Shown in pieces: positions 17,612-26,777 of a DNA stretch of 64,000 nt. Location of the stretch: positions 104,079 through 168,078 of the forward strand of contig JAIRVH010000206.1 in the NCBI GenBank assembly GCA_031253985.1. Direction: 5' to 3'. The DNA comes from Sphingobacterium sp. Its GTDB lineage: Bacteria > Bacteroidota > Bacteroidia > Sphingobacteriales > Sphingobacteriaceae. The first letter of the stretch is position 1, and each line of letters opens with the position of its first letter. Under the pieces are notes generated by a model. The model did no database searches, was not told where the DNA came from, and was given only the letters and a program-made list of their open reading frames with translations. The position numbers were made by a program, and so were the translations under genes.

Positions 17612-18058
17612 TTATAGCGGTTGTGCTAAGCCAATCAATAATCCCTCTACTCCTCTTAGATAACAAAGACGATACGCATTTTCGTATTGTACAACTTCCC
17701 CAACCAGCATTGCACCGTGGTTCGCAACCAGCCTATTGATTACATCGTCAATATCTTCAACAGTAAACATCGCTCGCAAATAGCCCAGGGCGTTGACAGG
17801 CGCATTTCTATGATCAGAAATTATTTCTGGATCAATAAATTTTGAAAGTTCCAATCGGCTATGTCCATCTGGCGTCACCATCATCGCAATCTCGACTTTC
17901 TGTGCGCCAAGCCCTGTAACTTTACCTGCCCATTCGCCTTCGACTATGGATCGCCCTTCCAGATGCAATCCAAGTTCAGAAAAGAACGAAATCGTTTTAT
18001 CCAACGATTCCACTACGATACCCATATTGTCCATTCGAAGTAACCTGCTCCTTTTCAT
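17612..18058 (-). CDS. VOC (glyoxalase/bleomycin resistance) superfamily protein
   Basis: The 148-residue protein has the paired beta-alpha-beta-beta-beta modules of vicinal oxygen chelate proteins: MDNMGIVVESLDKTISFFSELG in the first half and YLRAMFTVEDIDDVINRL in the second. LEGRSIVEGEWAGKVTGL and YENAYRLCYLRGVEGLLIGLAQ are typical of the lactoylglutathione-lyase-like group. Metal ligands cannot be assigned safely. It is a single gene facing a hairpin terminator about 135 nt downstream. Substrate unknown. Confidence 0.85.
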   Translation of the reverse strand: MKRSRLLRMDNMGIVVESLDKTISFFSELGLHLEGRSIVEGEWAGKVTGLGAQKVEIAMMVTPDGHSRLELSKFIDPEIISDHRNAPVNALGYLRAMFTVEDIDDVINRLVANHGAMLVGEVVQYENAYRLCYLRGVEGLLIGLAQPL

Positions 18059-18150
18059 AATATATCATATTTATCTCTAAGGTGTTAGCAATCTAGATTA
18101 AAGATACACACGAAAACTTAAAGTTGCCATAAATCAATCACAATCAGCAC

Positions 18151-20388
18151 CTAGAATTTATAACTCAATCCTGCTTTTACCATAAAAGGCGTTCCGGGCG
18201 TGAAATGTAATTCGGAAACAGGCTGCTGTTCATTTCTTAAGCGTGTCTCAGTTTCAAACTGGGCCTCATTCCACTTGGTGTTAAACAAATTCTGGATTTG
18301 TAGCAAAAAATTCCATTTCCCCATCCCATAGTTCAGCAGCAGATCATTGACAAAGTAACCTTTAGCCCGTACTGAGTTATCCTCTATCGCTGGTTTTGTA
18401 TTCATATACCGGTACCGCAAATTTGCAGAGATTCCAAGTGGCAGCTTTACTGATACTCCTCCCGTACTTGTTAAAGAAGGAACAAGAGGGATATAATCTT
18501 CCCCTTTTGGTTCGTCAATTGCCCTCGCATAAGCATAGTTGATGTCTCCGTCGAGATATAGCCAAGGTGTTGCCTGATAGCGCAGACTTAAATCGGCCCC
18601 TAGACGTTTTGTTTTTCCCGAAGGCTCAACGACAGCCTCGTCGCCTACATATACAAACTCTTGCTGAAGATACATTCCCCATAAAGCCGGCTGAATAAAA
18701 AGATTATCAGTTGGCTTCAAGATCAAGCCAAGATCTGCACCATAGGAAAAGGGCATGATATCTTTACCTTTTTGTTCCATCACTACCCTGATATCATTGG
18801 AATGAAATCCCATACCGGTTTTTAGATACAACTGGGTGCTATTATTGAACGTATATCCGAAGTTCAGCTTAGGGCTAATTCTTGTTGCAGAGGCCTCTTG
18901 ACCTGCGGGGTTGCTTTTAAGCTTATCATGCAAGTTAAAAATCAAGTGATCGACACGTACTGCAGGGTTAACGGTCCATTTTCCAATGTGCCAATCCAAA
19001 TTGCTATAGGCATGTAAATTCATTTCTACGCCCGAAATATGCGAAAGGCGATCTAATAATTCATCGCGTTGATAAACATGGTTCAGTTGAAGATCTTTGA
19101 TATCATCCACACGCAGACCAAAACCCGATGTCCAAGAAAGCTGACTATGGTAAAAATGAAATTGGCGATTGTATTTATTTTCGATACCGTACAGGTATCG
19201 ATTATCAACCTGTTCTATTTCATCTCCATGTACCGGATCTTTCAGAAAAAAGGTGAAATCCGAAAACAATTGAAATTTATATCGGGACAGATAAACATTG
19301 CTTTCCCAGCTTTGGTTGTCACTAATCAAAGCCCGATATTGCATCGCCAAATTCATGCGGGATGTATTTCCTCCTTCTGTAGAATCAATCGATCCCCATC
19401 GGCTAATCAGTCCCTGACGTACAGCACGTTCTGGGATCTGCCCGGACGCATTCCAACCCGAACTAAAAACAGATCCCTGAATGTTGATATAATGTTTTTC
19501 ATCAATCCATTGATTATATTTTGCGAACAGATTGACCCTGCTAAAATTTTGCTTGATGTCAAAAGGTCCATTTGAATAATTAAACTCGCCTGCAGCATAG
19601 GCATATTTGTTTTGCTCGTGATTGTTCAATAAATTGAGCATGGCAACTGTACGCCAAGAGTCGAAAGAGCCTCCTTCAACCTTAAAAAGATTCTTATCCA
19701 AATGATCCAAGGTTGTAAAATTAACGTACCCCGAAGTATTTAAATCTCCTTTGTCTGCATAATATGCCCCTTTACCAAAATCAATATCTTTTACTGTTTC
19801 GGGAATTATAAAATGGAGATCTGCATACCCCTGACCGTGGGCATGAGAAACCATATTAACGGGAATACCATCTGCACTAACGGCAATATCTGTACCGTGG
19901 TCATTGTCAAACCCGCGCAGGAAAATCTGTTCTGCCTTCCCTCCGCCGGCATGCTGCGCAATAAAGAGTCCGGGAACCTTCCGCAATAAATCTTGCGCCG
20001 AATTAACAGGAATCTTATCTAAATCAACTTTACTCAACGTTTTGCTACTATTAAAAGCGTCGACTTGAATCTGGCTCAATTGTACTTCATTTCTCCGCAT
20101 CTCAATTTCAATCGGAGACCCTGCATCTTTTAGTATGTACGTCTGATCGAGATAACCAACCCGACTCAACAACAATGTATCAGGAAATATTCCCGGTTGA
20201 ACCGAAAAAGTACCGTTTGCTGCTGTATGACTGTGTTTTATCCCGCGTTGATACCGTATATTGACCTCCTCTAATTTTTGTTTGCTGTCTTTATCTTTTA
20301 CAGTCCCCTGAATTACACGCTGCTGTGCATATCCATGTACAGTAGCTAATAGCAGTGTAAAAAAGGTGATTTGACGTTTATTCATCAT
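18151..20388 (-). CDS. TonB-dependent receptor of a putative metal-uptake operon
   Basis: The 745-residue product has a signal peptide (1-21), a carboxypeptidase-like domain (about 22-105), a plug (about 110-220, RKVPGLFIAQHAGGGKAEQI then IFLRGFDNDHGTDIAVSADG) and a barrel ending in AGLSYKF. A histidine-containing stretch NMVSHAHGQGYADLHF (about 180-195) in the plug could contact a metal ligand. It lies 75 nt after a His-rich UreH/NicO-like permease gene on the same strand. Together they suggest import of nickel, cobalt or a related metal complex: the receptor across the outer membrane, the permease across the inner. The ligand is inference. Confidence 0.9.
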   Translation of the reverse strand: MMNKRQITFFTLLLATVHGYAQQRVIQGTVKDKDSKQKLEEVNIRYQRGIKHSHTAANGTFSVQPGIFPDTLLLSRVGYLDQTYILKDAGSPIEIEMRRNEVQLSQIQVDAFNSSKTLSKVDLDKIPVNSAQDLLRKVPGLFIAQHAGGGKAEQIFLRGFDNDHGTDIAVSADGIPVNMVSHAHGQGYADLHFIIPETVKDIDFGKGAYYADKGDLNTSGYVNFTTLDHLDKNLFKVEGGSFDSWRTVAMLNLLNNHEQNKYAYAAGEFNYSNGPFDIKQNFSRVNLFAKYNQWIDEKHYINIQGSVFSSGWNASGQIPERAVRQGLISRWGSIDSTEGGNTSRMNLAMQYRALISDNQSWESNVYLSRYKFQLFSDFTFFLKDPVHGDEIEQVDNRYLYGIENKYNRQFHFYHSQLSWTSGFGLRVDDIKDLQLNHVYQRDELLDRLSHISGVEMNLHAYSNLDWHIGKWTVNPAVRVDHLIFNLHDKLKSNPAGQEASATRISPKLNFGYTFNNSTQLYLKTGMGFHSNDIRVVMEQKGKDIMPFSYGADLGLILKPTDNLFIQPALWGMYLQQEFVYVGDEAVVEPSGKTKRLGADLSLRYQATPWLYLDGDINYAYARAIDEPKGEDYIPLVPSLTSTGGVSVKLPLGISANLRYRYMNTKPAIEDNSVRAKGYFVNDLLLNYGMGKWNFLLQIQNLFNTKWNEAQFETETRLRNEQQPVSELHFTPGTPFMVKAGLSYKF

Positions 20389-20463
20389 TACCTGCTAATA
20401 AATTATGTTTAGGCAACTTAATGCCCATGTCCATACTGATTAAAATTCTACAATCACTGAAAA

Positions 20464-21174
20464 TCACCATCCAAGAAATAACATACCCGCTCCGCAAATT
20501 GATAATACAGCACCGCTGATAGCGTGCACATACCGATCGAGTTTTTCGGTATTGAGCAAATTATATCCATAAACTCCCAATAAAACCATCCCTACCATAG
20601 TAATCACCGTCGTTATTGTAAAAGTGCTTATTAAGGTAATCACCTCCGGCATTGATCGGTGCGCACCCGAAAAAAAGAGAAGAGGAATCAATGGTTCGGA
20701 AGGCCCCATAACGAAAATTACAAATAACACCAAAGGGGTCACCTTGGTCTTATTATGATGGTGATGATGGCCTGGTGAACTTTTCCCATGTGCATGTTCA
20801 TGTACGTAAACTTCATCCCCCATAACGTCAAAATGCTTGTGGGAATGCTTCTTTGACATTTTCCATATTCCATAAATCAGATACCCTACCCCAAAAATAA
20901 AGAGCGCCCAACTGGAGACATTCCCACGCATATCCTGTAACCAGCTGATTTTATTCAACTGCCAGCCAAGATAAACTCCAATAATACCTAATATGACGGA
21001 ACTGAAAACGTGTCCGAGCCCACATATAATAGTCCATAGAATGGTTTTTCCTAACGACCACTTTTTTGATTTTGACAATACAATAAATGGCAGATAATGA
21101 TCGGGACCCGATGCAGTATGAAAAAAACTGATCGTAATAGCTGTAATAGCTAATGCATAAAGTGTCGTGTTCAT
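20464..21174 (-). CDS. UreH/NicO-like metal permease with His-rich loop
   Basis: The 236-residue protein has about six membrane helices. H19, D25 and H26 form an HX5DH motif in helix 1 (FFHTASGPDHYLPF), similar to the HX4DH signature of nickel/cobalt transporters. GPSEPLIPLLFF at about 157-168 is the second family motif. A cytosolic or periplasmic loop at 110-140 contains 12 histidines including HHHHH, a likely metal buffer. It is the middle gene of a three-gene unit with a small membrane protein upstream and a TonB receptor downstream. Nickel or cobalt transport fits best; direction (uptake or export) is not decided by sequence, but the TonB receptor favours uptake. Confidence 0.8.
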   Translation of the reverse strand: MNTTLYALAITAITISFFHTASGPDHYLPFIVLSKSKKWSLGKTILWTIICGLGHVFSSVILGIIGVYLGWQLNKISWLQDMRGNVSSWALFIFGVGYLIYGIWKMSKKHSHKHFDVMGDEVYVHEHAHGKSSPGHHHHHNKTKVTPLVLFVIFVMGPSEPLIPLLFFSGAHRSMPEVITLISTFTITTVITMVGMVLLGVYGYNLLNTEKLDRYVHAISGAVLSICGAGMLFLGW

Positions 21175-21288
21175 GTAAATGAGTTAATAGTAAAGCAGGA
21201 TTGAACCGCTTTCTTCAAACAAAGAATTATTACATAGGCTTAGCCGTCAGTTGACTAACCAATGATATTCACCAAAAGGAAAAAGGTT

Positions 21289-21663
21289 TTAACCGTAAAT
21301 TTTAAAGGAATGGTAGAGGATACACCTGTCAGGTAGTCTGTTGGACAGACATTTACTCTGGAGTTCATAAAAGCTACGCCAGGACTTCTTATCCGTTAAT
21401 GGAAAGAAAATAGCTAGAATCAATCCCAAGGCACAAAGTCGAACACCATATTCTAAATGCTGATCGTAACTCAATTCAAATGAGCATTCTTCGAGCGATC
21501 CAAGATAAAAATCGAAATGGGATTGTGAAGACACGATTGCCGTTTTTGGGGAACTACTGTAGTCAGGCTGTGAAAAAGCACCCTTGTTTATTTTACCTGT
21601 CAAAAGTAAACAGAAACAAACAATGGGCGTTACAATAAAAAAATGTCTTAAATACTTATACAT
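21289..21663 (-). CDS. small membrane protein of unknown function, first gene of metal operon
   Basis: The 124-residue product has an N-terminal hydrophobic segment (about 7-22) and a second helix (about 72-88, GVRLCALGLILAIFFPL). I do not recognise the family. The part between the helices (about 25-70) would be periplasmic and is acidic (SLEECSFELSYDQHLEYG). It lies 114 nt before the UreH/NicO-like gene on the same strand and may be its partner or a regulator. A TAAATTTG -7-like element is at 21702-21695, 32 nt upstream of the ATG. Confidence 0.65.
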   Translation of the reverse strand: MYKYLRHFFIVTPIVCFCLLLTGKINKGAFSQPDYSSSPKTAIVSSQSHFDFYLGSLEECSFELSYDQHLEYGVRLCALGLILAIFFPLTDKKSWRSFYELQSKCLSNRLPDRCILYHSFKIYG

Positions 21664-22054
21664 CGTATATTACATCCCCACGGGAATAATACATCAAATT
21701 TATTGCAAGACGGACTCCATTGAGTAGCACAAATCTTGAATTTTATAGCCTTTTTCTAACCAAATAATATAATATAGTTATGTAAGCAGATCTTGTAAAT
21801 AACAGAAAAAAAACACTTAAAAACCCATTAAAACCAAAAAATAAGATTCACCAGCACTGCAGCAGCAAATTTAAACTAGCACAAATCACGAATTTTCAAT
21901 CCCATTATTTTTATGATTTATAGACTGAACTTCTCAATCCTCTCCTATATAAACGCACCCGCCGAAAGCTGAATATGAATGTACGAAGGTTGAAGGTTCG
22001 CTAGGACAAATATTAACGCCAAGGTATAAACGGGGAAAAGATTATCTCCCCGAC
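21664..22054. other. 391-nt intergenic region upstream of the metal operon
   Basis: AT-rich DNA with a TAAATTTG element (minus, 21702-21695) that may serve the metal operon. The right end holds the hairpin at 22031-22052 just after the DUF2891 stop. I looked for a cobalamin or NiCo riboswitch-like core and recognise none. Confidence 0.45.
22031..22052 (-). terminator. hairpin after the DUF2891 gene
   Basis: CGGGGA (22031-22036) and TCCCCG (22047-22052) pair around a 10-nt loop, directly after the minus-strand stop codon at 22055-22057. On the minus strand it is followed by GTTTATACC, a poor T-tract, so it is a weak candidate terminator. Confidence 0.45.
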
Positions 22055-23152
22055 TCAATGCGTTGATAGCGCATAAAGTGCAAATGTACCCAACCAGTGT
22101 GACCCCATATAATCATCTTTCGTGGTGATATTGGGCAAAGAATAGCTTAAATGCTTATTGGCCAGCTTATGTAAGTAGTTCAATTCTGGAAGTGCTTTAG
22201 CAATACCGTTCAGACAAGTCGCCCGGCTAAAGTTCAGTCCATCCAGATGGACCAGGTGGCCATCGGAGCGGTCTTTTACAATACCCGGTTCCAAATTAAA
22301 ATCCGGATTAAATAGCTCAGGCATAAAATCCTTCAGCCACTTGCGATAATCCTCCTGCTGCATAACCAGGCTCATACAAAGAGCTTCTTCAAGACAGGGA
22401 GAAAGAAAATCGCTTCCACTTGGCTCAAAAGAGATATTGCAGCTTTTATCATGGTTATATAGTCTTGACGCATTCGTCATTAATGATTTTTCAAATGTCG
22501 CATTCCCTGAGCTTCGAGCATAATCTAAAGATAAGGAAAGACCAAAGGCCGAATTATCATGATAGCCAGTCCGAATCGGATAGACTAATTTGGGCAGATA
22601 TTCCTGATAGGATTTTACGACATGTTTTACCAAAGGTTCAAGATTCGAAGCCCAGCGTTTTGCATCGGCATCTTCCCAGGTTAGCAATTCTTTCTGGAGC
22701 TGCAACAACCAGGCCCATCCATACGTACGCTCAAAGTTTTTATTATTCTTGTCTTGAAAGAAAGCCAATTCAATTGCCACATTTTCCGCTGTGATATTTC
22801 GGTTCAATTGACGGCGAATTTCACCTGAGCTATCCAAATTGGGAAATGCTTTCAAAATATGCACAATGGACCAATACCCATGTACTGAAGAATGCCAATC
22901 AAAACAACCGTAAAAAATCGGATGCAAAGTACGAGGTGCTTTTAGATCGTCATCACTGCCCAGTACCTGACCCAACTTATTGGGATATTCCACTTCGATA
23001 CAATGTAGAGGCAAGCTGAGTAAATGCCTGGCCTGCACGCTATCTAATGTCAAAGGCTTATCATTTGTACTCGTATTGACATCGATCTTCGTATTATTCT
23101 GGCAGGCCATAAAAATAACTGAAGCACAAAAAATTCCAACTATATTTTTCAT
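22055..23152 (-). CDS. DUF2891 family lipoprotein
   Basis: The 365-residue product begins with a lipoprotein signal (VIFMACQ, Cys17) and then shows the DUF2891 body: HPIFYGCFDWHSSVHGYWSI at about 77-96 and DNSAFGLSLSLDYAR near 200. The repeated helical pairs and conserved His/Trp/Asp recall alpha/alpha-toroid enzymes acting on carbohydrates, but no reaction is established that I can name. It lies 31 nt after the sirtuin gene on the same strand, so the two may be cotranscribed. Confidence 0.85.
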   Translation of the reverse strand: MKNIVGIFCASVIFMACQNNTKIDVNTSTNDKPLTLDSVQARHLLSLPLHCIEVEYPNKLGQVLGSDDDLKAPRTLHPIFYGCFDWHSSVHGYWSIVHILKAFPNLDSSGEIRRQLNRNITAENVAIELAFFQDKNNKNFERTYGWAWLLQLQKELLTWEDADAKRWASNLEPLVKHVVKSYQEYLPKLVYPIRTGYHDNSAFGLSLSLDYARSSGNATFEKSLMTNASRLYNHDKSCNISFEPSGSDFLSPCLEEALCMSLVMQQEDYRKWLKDFMPELFNPDFNLEPGIVKDRSDGHLVHLDGLNFSRATCLNGIAKALPELNYLHKLANKHLSYSLPNITTKDDYMGSHWLGTFALYALSTH

Positions 23153-23183
23153 AAAATACTATATTACAAAACATTACACAATA

Positions 23184-23873
23184 TCAACCAAGTAATTGTT
23201 CTACCAATTTAGGAACGGCAACTGTAGCGGCCTCCTCAAAACATTGTACATTAAGCAAAGCAGCATGATTAGCTATCTTCTTATCAATTAAAAAGATCTG
23301 GCAATGATTGGGCGCAAATTCTTTGAGACCTGCTGCGGGATAAACTTGCAAAGACGTACCTATGATAATCAAGATATCAGCTTCCGAAACTAAAGCGGCA
23401 GCGTCTTCGATTGCCGGTACTGCTTCCCCAAACCAAACGATATTAGGTCTTAGCTGGCTACCTTTCTCGCAGAGATCTCCCATTTTTATCTCATCACCGA
23501 TGACGGGATAAACCAAGCGGTCATCAATAGATGATTTTGCCTGATCCAGGCGGCCATGTAAATGAATAATATGGGATGATCCGGCCTGTTCGTGCAATAG
23601 ATCCACATTTTGAGTGATGACACTAACCTGGTACGCTGATTCCAATTCAACTAAGGCATGGTGAGCTGCATTTGCCTTTGCCGCCAATGCATTTTTCCTT
23701 CGCAGATTATAAAACTCCTGAACCAAAACTGGATTTTTATACCAGCCTTCAATTGAAGCTACTTCCATCACATCATGCCCTTCCCACAGTCCATTTGCAT
23801 CGCGAAATGTAGGTATACCACTTTCTGCAGAAATACCTGCCCCAGTCAATACAACAATATTCTTTCTTCTCAT
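23184..23873 (-). CDS. cobB: Sir2 family NAD-dependent deacylase (CobB-like)
   Basis: The 229-residue protein has GAGISAESGIPTFR at 11-24, TQNVDLLH at 87-94 and catalytic H106 (HLHG). FYNLRR at 54-59 supplies the Tyr-x-x-Arg pair (Y55, R58) that marks sirtuins preferring succinyl or malonyl groups. The zinc-binding cysteine pairs of standard sirtuins are absent: the only cysteines are in LCEKG, NHCQ and VQCF. It would remove acyl groups from lysines in the cytosol using NAD. Loss of the zinc site is an oddity shared, as far as I recall, by some CobB relatives. Confidence 0.9.
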   Translation of the reverse strand: MRRKNIVVLTGAGISAESGIPTFRDANGLWEGHDVMEVASIEGWYKNPVLVQEFYNLRRKNALAAKANAAHHALVELESAYQVSVITQNVDLLHEQAGSSHIIHLHGRLDQAKSSIDDRLVYPVIGDEIKMGDLCEKGSQLRPNIVWFGEAVPAIEDAAALVSEADILIIIGTSLQVYPAAGLKEFAPNHCQIFLIDKKIANHAALLNVQCFEEAATVAVPKLVEQLLG

Positions 23874-23956
23874 GTTAGATTTAATCGTTTACCAATATAC
23901 AGCTTTAAAACCAACCTTTTATAGAACCATCACAACGTGTAACAAATTGGCAGCCA

Positions 23957-24412
23957 TTATTCATTTATCAACATGGATGCATAGTTATGTGGGAGCTCCA
24001 GTCTGATAGAGTCTTTACTTGCCGCAGCTTTACGGTTCATTTCATCAAAAGAGCGTTGATAATACACAAAGGCTTTGTTTGGAATATGCAGTTCACTGGC
24101 TTTTTTTACATTAAATCGATATCTGTTACCTTTTAGGCTAACATGCTGATAAATACGGTAGGTAACCACTTGAATCTGCGCCTTATCAAAAGCTGGAATA
24201 AGTTTTAAATCTGCCGGCTCATGAAAATACTTCTCATTGAAGTACATAAATTCATTCGACTTCGCTAGTACTGCGATATCCATCTTTCCATTCACCACTT
24301 CGTTTGTGAGCGAATCCGCTCGCAATCTGTCGGATTTGCTTCCGTCACCGGAAGAGCAGGAAATACAAAGAATAATAAAAAATGTGATAAACACAGTTTT
24401 GATGAGATTCAT
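23957..24412 (-). CDS. small lipoprotein of unknown function
   Basis: The 151-residue product has a lipoprotein signal (IILCISCSS, Cys19 likely lipidated) and no recognisable domain. The body is basic-acidic mixed with a motif NEKYFHEPADLKLIPAFDK. It is a minus-strand gene between the alpha-L-fucosidase terminator and the sirtuin, separated by 83 nt from the sirtuin start. I do not recognise a family. Confidence 0.65.
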   Translation of the reverse strand: MNLIKTVFITFFIILCISCSSGDGSKSDRLRADSLTNEVVNGKMDIAVLAKSNEFMYFNEKYFHEPADLKLIPAFDKAQIQVVTYRIYQHVSLKGNRYRFNVKKASELHIPNKAFVYYQRSFDEMNRKAAASKDSIRLELPHNYASMLINE

Positions 24413-24514
24413 AGGCCTAAGTTATAATAAAAAATATTTCCGCACCACAATTGAGAAGAAAATGGACTGAATAAAACAAAAAAAAGATTGGAATGGCTTA
24501 GATCGCACAAAAAC

Positions 24515-24551
24515 AAGCCCAGGATATTTTATTATCCCAGGCTTTTGTTTT
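24515..24551 (-). terminator. intrinsic terminator after the alpha-L-fucosidase gene
   Basis: AAGCCCAGGATA (24515-24526) pairs with TATCCCAGGCTT (24533-24544) with two mismatches. On the minus strand it is followed by GTTTTTG; on the plus strand by TTTTGTTTT, so it may work both ways. Confidence 0.7.
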
Positions 24552-24576
24552 AACTCATTGAAGACAATTCGGTCGG

Positions 24577-26415
24577 TTAAAGGTTATTCTCAATAGCACC
24601 GACTTTCTCACGGTACAATTGTACTGGAGCATCCAGTAATACGGCAATCACTGTCATATTTTTATCTAAACGTTCTGCAGGTGCCTGTATATAAATAATA
24701 CCTGGAATACTGCTCCAATATAGTTTATTAAAGATTTCATGATTTATCATCGAGCCTTCACCAACTAATCGGATTCTGGCAACTCCATTTTTGATACCTT
24801 TAAGCGCTATTGGACCTGTCGGTTTTCCTTCAACAAAAAGATAAAGTGTCTGACGATCTTTTGAAAGTGCGCTAAGACCTTCATAGTGCCCCTCAGGTAA
24901 GCCTTTACCTGTTTCGTAAAGGGCTTCAGCATGGTCTTTGATCCATTTTATTACCGCCGGATTTGTTGTGTTTGTTGTAGGTAGCTTCGCTTCCATACCG
25001 TCCACTGTTAATCCCGAGTTGTCAAAGATATTTTTACCTGCATGCAACGTCGAAGCTATCTGCACTAAAGCTCTATCTGTAAACTTATTATCCAATACTG
25101 ATTTTAAACTCACTTCAGTCTCTTTCGGAGTCGTCCAGCGAAGTTCTTCTGAGAAATTCAGCGCAATCACGGTAACATCCTGATCAAAGTTGACCTTCTT
25201 CAAATCTACCTCAACAATCCCGTCCTCGGACTTAACACCAACTTTAGAAGCGGCATCACCTATAACTGAAACTCCTTTAATAGCTGTATGATTTGCCAAG
25301 CCTCTGAGCTGTAATTCAGGTTTTTGCTCGTACAAATACAGATAAAGTGTTTTGCCATCTTTTGACAAGGCAGACTTCCCATTATAGTTTGCGAAAGGAA
25401 TACCTGCCCTCGTTCCATAGATCGCCGTTGCGTGTTTATGGGTCCACCTCCCCAGCTGTTTCAAAATATTCAATTGCTCCGCAGGGATTGTGCCATCTGC
25501 CTTTGGACCAATATCCAACAGCAGATTCCCGCCCATAGAAATACAATCGACCAGAGTCCGAATAATCATATTTGGAGATTTATATTTCTTATCAAAAGGT
25601 TGATAGCCCCAAGAATCGTTCATGGTATAACAAAGTTCCCAGAATTTAGCATCTGGACGTGTTACAGGAATCCCCTGTTCGGGTGTATCGTAATCACCAT
25701 GATGATTCAATCGGGAGTTTATGATAATATTCGGATTGTATTTCCGCAAAAGACTCAATGTCTCTTTTGCTTTCCACTCCTCGGCACTGTGCTCCCAGTC
25801 TCCGTCAAACCAAATTAACTCAGGCTTGTACTGCTCCGACAATTCTGTCAGCTGCTTTTGATAATATTGCACATAATTAGTCCAGCGACCAGGTTCATCC
25901 GCCAGCTGATAACGTTTTCTATTACGTGTAAAAACATCATAATAGGGATGACTCCAATCGGGCAGCGAATAATATAGCCCAGTATGCAAACCTTCTTCCT
26001 GTATTGCTTTCACAAAGGGTGTAATGACATCCTGTTTTGCAGCAGCATCTTTTAGTGTAGTGATCGCTTTATCGGCTTTCGTATTCCACATAGAAATCCC
26101 ATCATGGTGCTTTGTGGTAATCACCGTGTACTTTGCCCCGGCTTCTTTAATCAGTTTAGCCCATTCCTTCGGTTGATAGTCTTTAGCTGTAAAACCGTTG
26201 AGCTGTTTGATATAATTATCGTGATTGATATAATTATTAAAAAATGACCAGGACTCTGAGATTCCATCCACAGAATAAATTCCCCAGTGAATAAAAATTC
26301 CCAATTTGGCATCTTCAAACCAATCCATTTTTTGCGTTGAAACCTTGTTCTGAGCTGAGGCGTTTAAGCACGCCGATGCCAAAAGAACAAAAAGAGAAAT
26401 CTTTCGAAACTTCAT
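24577..26415 (-). CDS. alpha-L-fucosidase, GH29
   Basis: The 612-residue exported protein (signal to about residue 21, NASAQ) has the GH29 catalytic domain: WFEDAKLGIFIHWG near 32-45, TTKHHDGISMW at 100-110, and IWFDGDWE at 201-208 with nucleophile D204. It releases fucose from glycans in the periplasm. After about residue 345, two related beta-sandwich-like modules appear, each with SALSKDxxTLYL followed by LRGL/LKGI, so the C-terminal half is internally duplicated. It has its own terminator and a divergent 362-nt promoter region shared with rnhA. The nearby sulfatases do not share its operon. Confidence 0.93.
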   Translation of the reverse strand: MKFRKISLFVLLASACLNASAQNKVSTQKMDWFEDAKLGIFIHWGIYSVDGISESWSFFNNYINHDNYIKQLNGFTAKDYQPKEWAKLIKEAGAKYTVITTKHHDGISMWNTKADKAITTLKDAAAKQDVITPFVKAIQEEGLHTGLYYSLPDWSHPYYDVFTRNRKRYQLADEPGRWTNYVQYYQKQLTELSEQYKPELIWFDGDWEHSAEEWKAKETLSLLRKYNPNIIINSRLNHHGDYDTPEQGIPVTRPDAKFWELCYTMNDSWGYQPFDKKYKSPNMIIRTLVDCISMGGNLLLDIGPKADGTIPAEQLNILKQLGRWTHKHATAIYGTRAGIPFANYNGKSALSKDGKTLYLYLYEQKPELQLRGLANHTAIKGVSVIGDAASKVGVKSEDGIVEVDLKKVNFDQDVTVIALNFSEELRWTTPKETEVSLKSVLDNKFTDRALVQIASTLHAGKNIFDNSGLTVDGMEAKLPTTNTTNPAVIKWIKDHAEALYETGKGLPEGHYEGLSALSKDRQTLYLFVEGKPTGPIALKGIKNGVARIRLVGEGSMINHEIFNKLYWSSIPGIIYIQAPAERLDKNMTVIAVLLDAPVQLYREKVGAIENNL

Positions 26416-26608
26416 AAAGCTATTTTATCGATTACATAACGAGTTTAAGCCGGCAAAATACACATAAATCAGCATAATCCTATTGTGTAAGTGATAAATT
26501 ACGATGGGGAGAATTAGGGAATATCTTCATCATTTAAACAGACTTCATAGGGACCTCATTCGGATAAAGCCCTATAAAGTCCCTTCTAAATACCTATAAA
26601 ATAAGTTG

Positions 26609-26638
26609 TAAGTATCTATTAAATATGATACTTAATAG
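26609..26638. promoter_or_regulatory. overlapping inverted repeats, possible operator
   Basis: TAAGTATC at 26609-26616 is the inverted copy of GATACTTA at 26627-26634, spaced by 10 nt. CTATTAA (26616-26622) and TTAATAG (26632-26638) form an overlapping second repeat. They lie about 200 nt upstream of the fucosidase ATG and 140 nt before rnhA. Function unknown. Confidence 0.3.
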
Positions 26639-26736
26639 GGAGGTGTTCTTTCTTTGAATTGATTGAACTTGTAACGGTGCTTAATTCTTCCACTTCGAGC
26701 ACTAAAATATGAGCTAGTCTTGACCATTTTCAGCTG

Positions 26737-26771
26737 TTTGTGTGTGCTTACAAAAACTTCATGTATATTTG
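26737..26771 (+). promoter_or_regulatory. putative rnhA promoter
   Basis: TTTG (26737-26740), 23 nt, then TATATTTG (26764-26771) fits the Bacteroidota consensus. The -7 element ends 6 nt before the ATG at 26778, so the transcript would start at or very near the start codon. Confidence 0.5.
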
Positions 26772-26777
26772 AAAAGT

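Larger units (their letters stand above)
26416..26777. other. 362-nt divergent region between alpha-L-fucosidase and rnhA
   Basis: It holds the rnhA promoter at 26737-26771 and an inverted repeat TAAGTATC-N10-GATACTTA (26609-26634), overlapped by a second one (CTATTAA/TTAATAG, 26616-26638). ATAGGGAC and CCCTAT/GTCCC near 26548-26583 can also pair. These may be operator or leader structures for the fucosidase gene. No coding frame is supported. Confidence 0.4.

Noticed and set aside
21664..22054. Cobalamin or NiCo riboswitch upstream of the metal operon
   Set aside because: I looked for a conserved riboswitch core near the first gene and found none that I can recognise.
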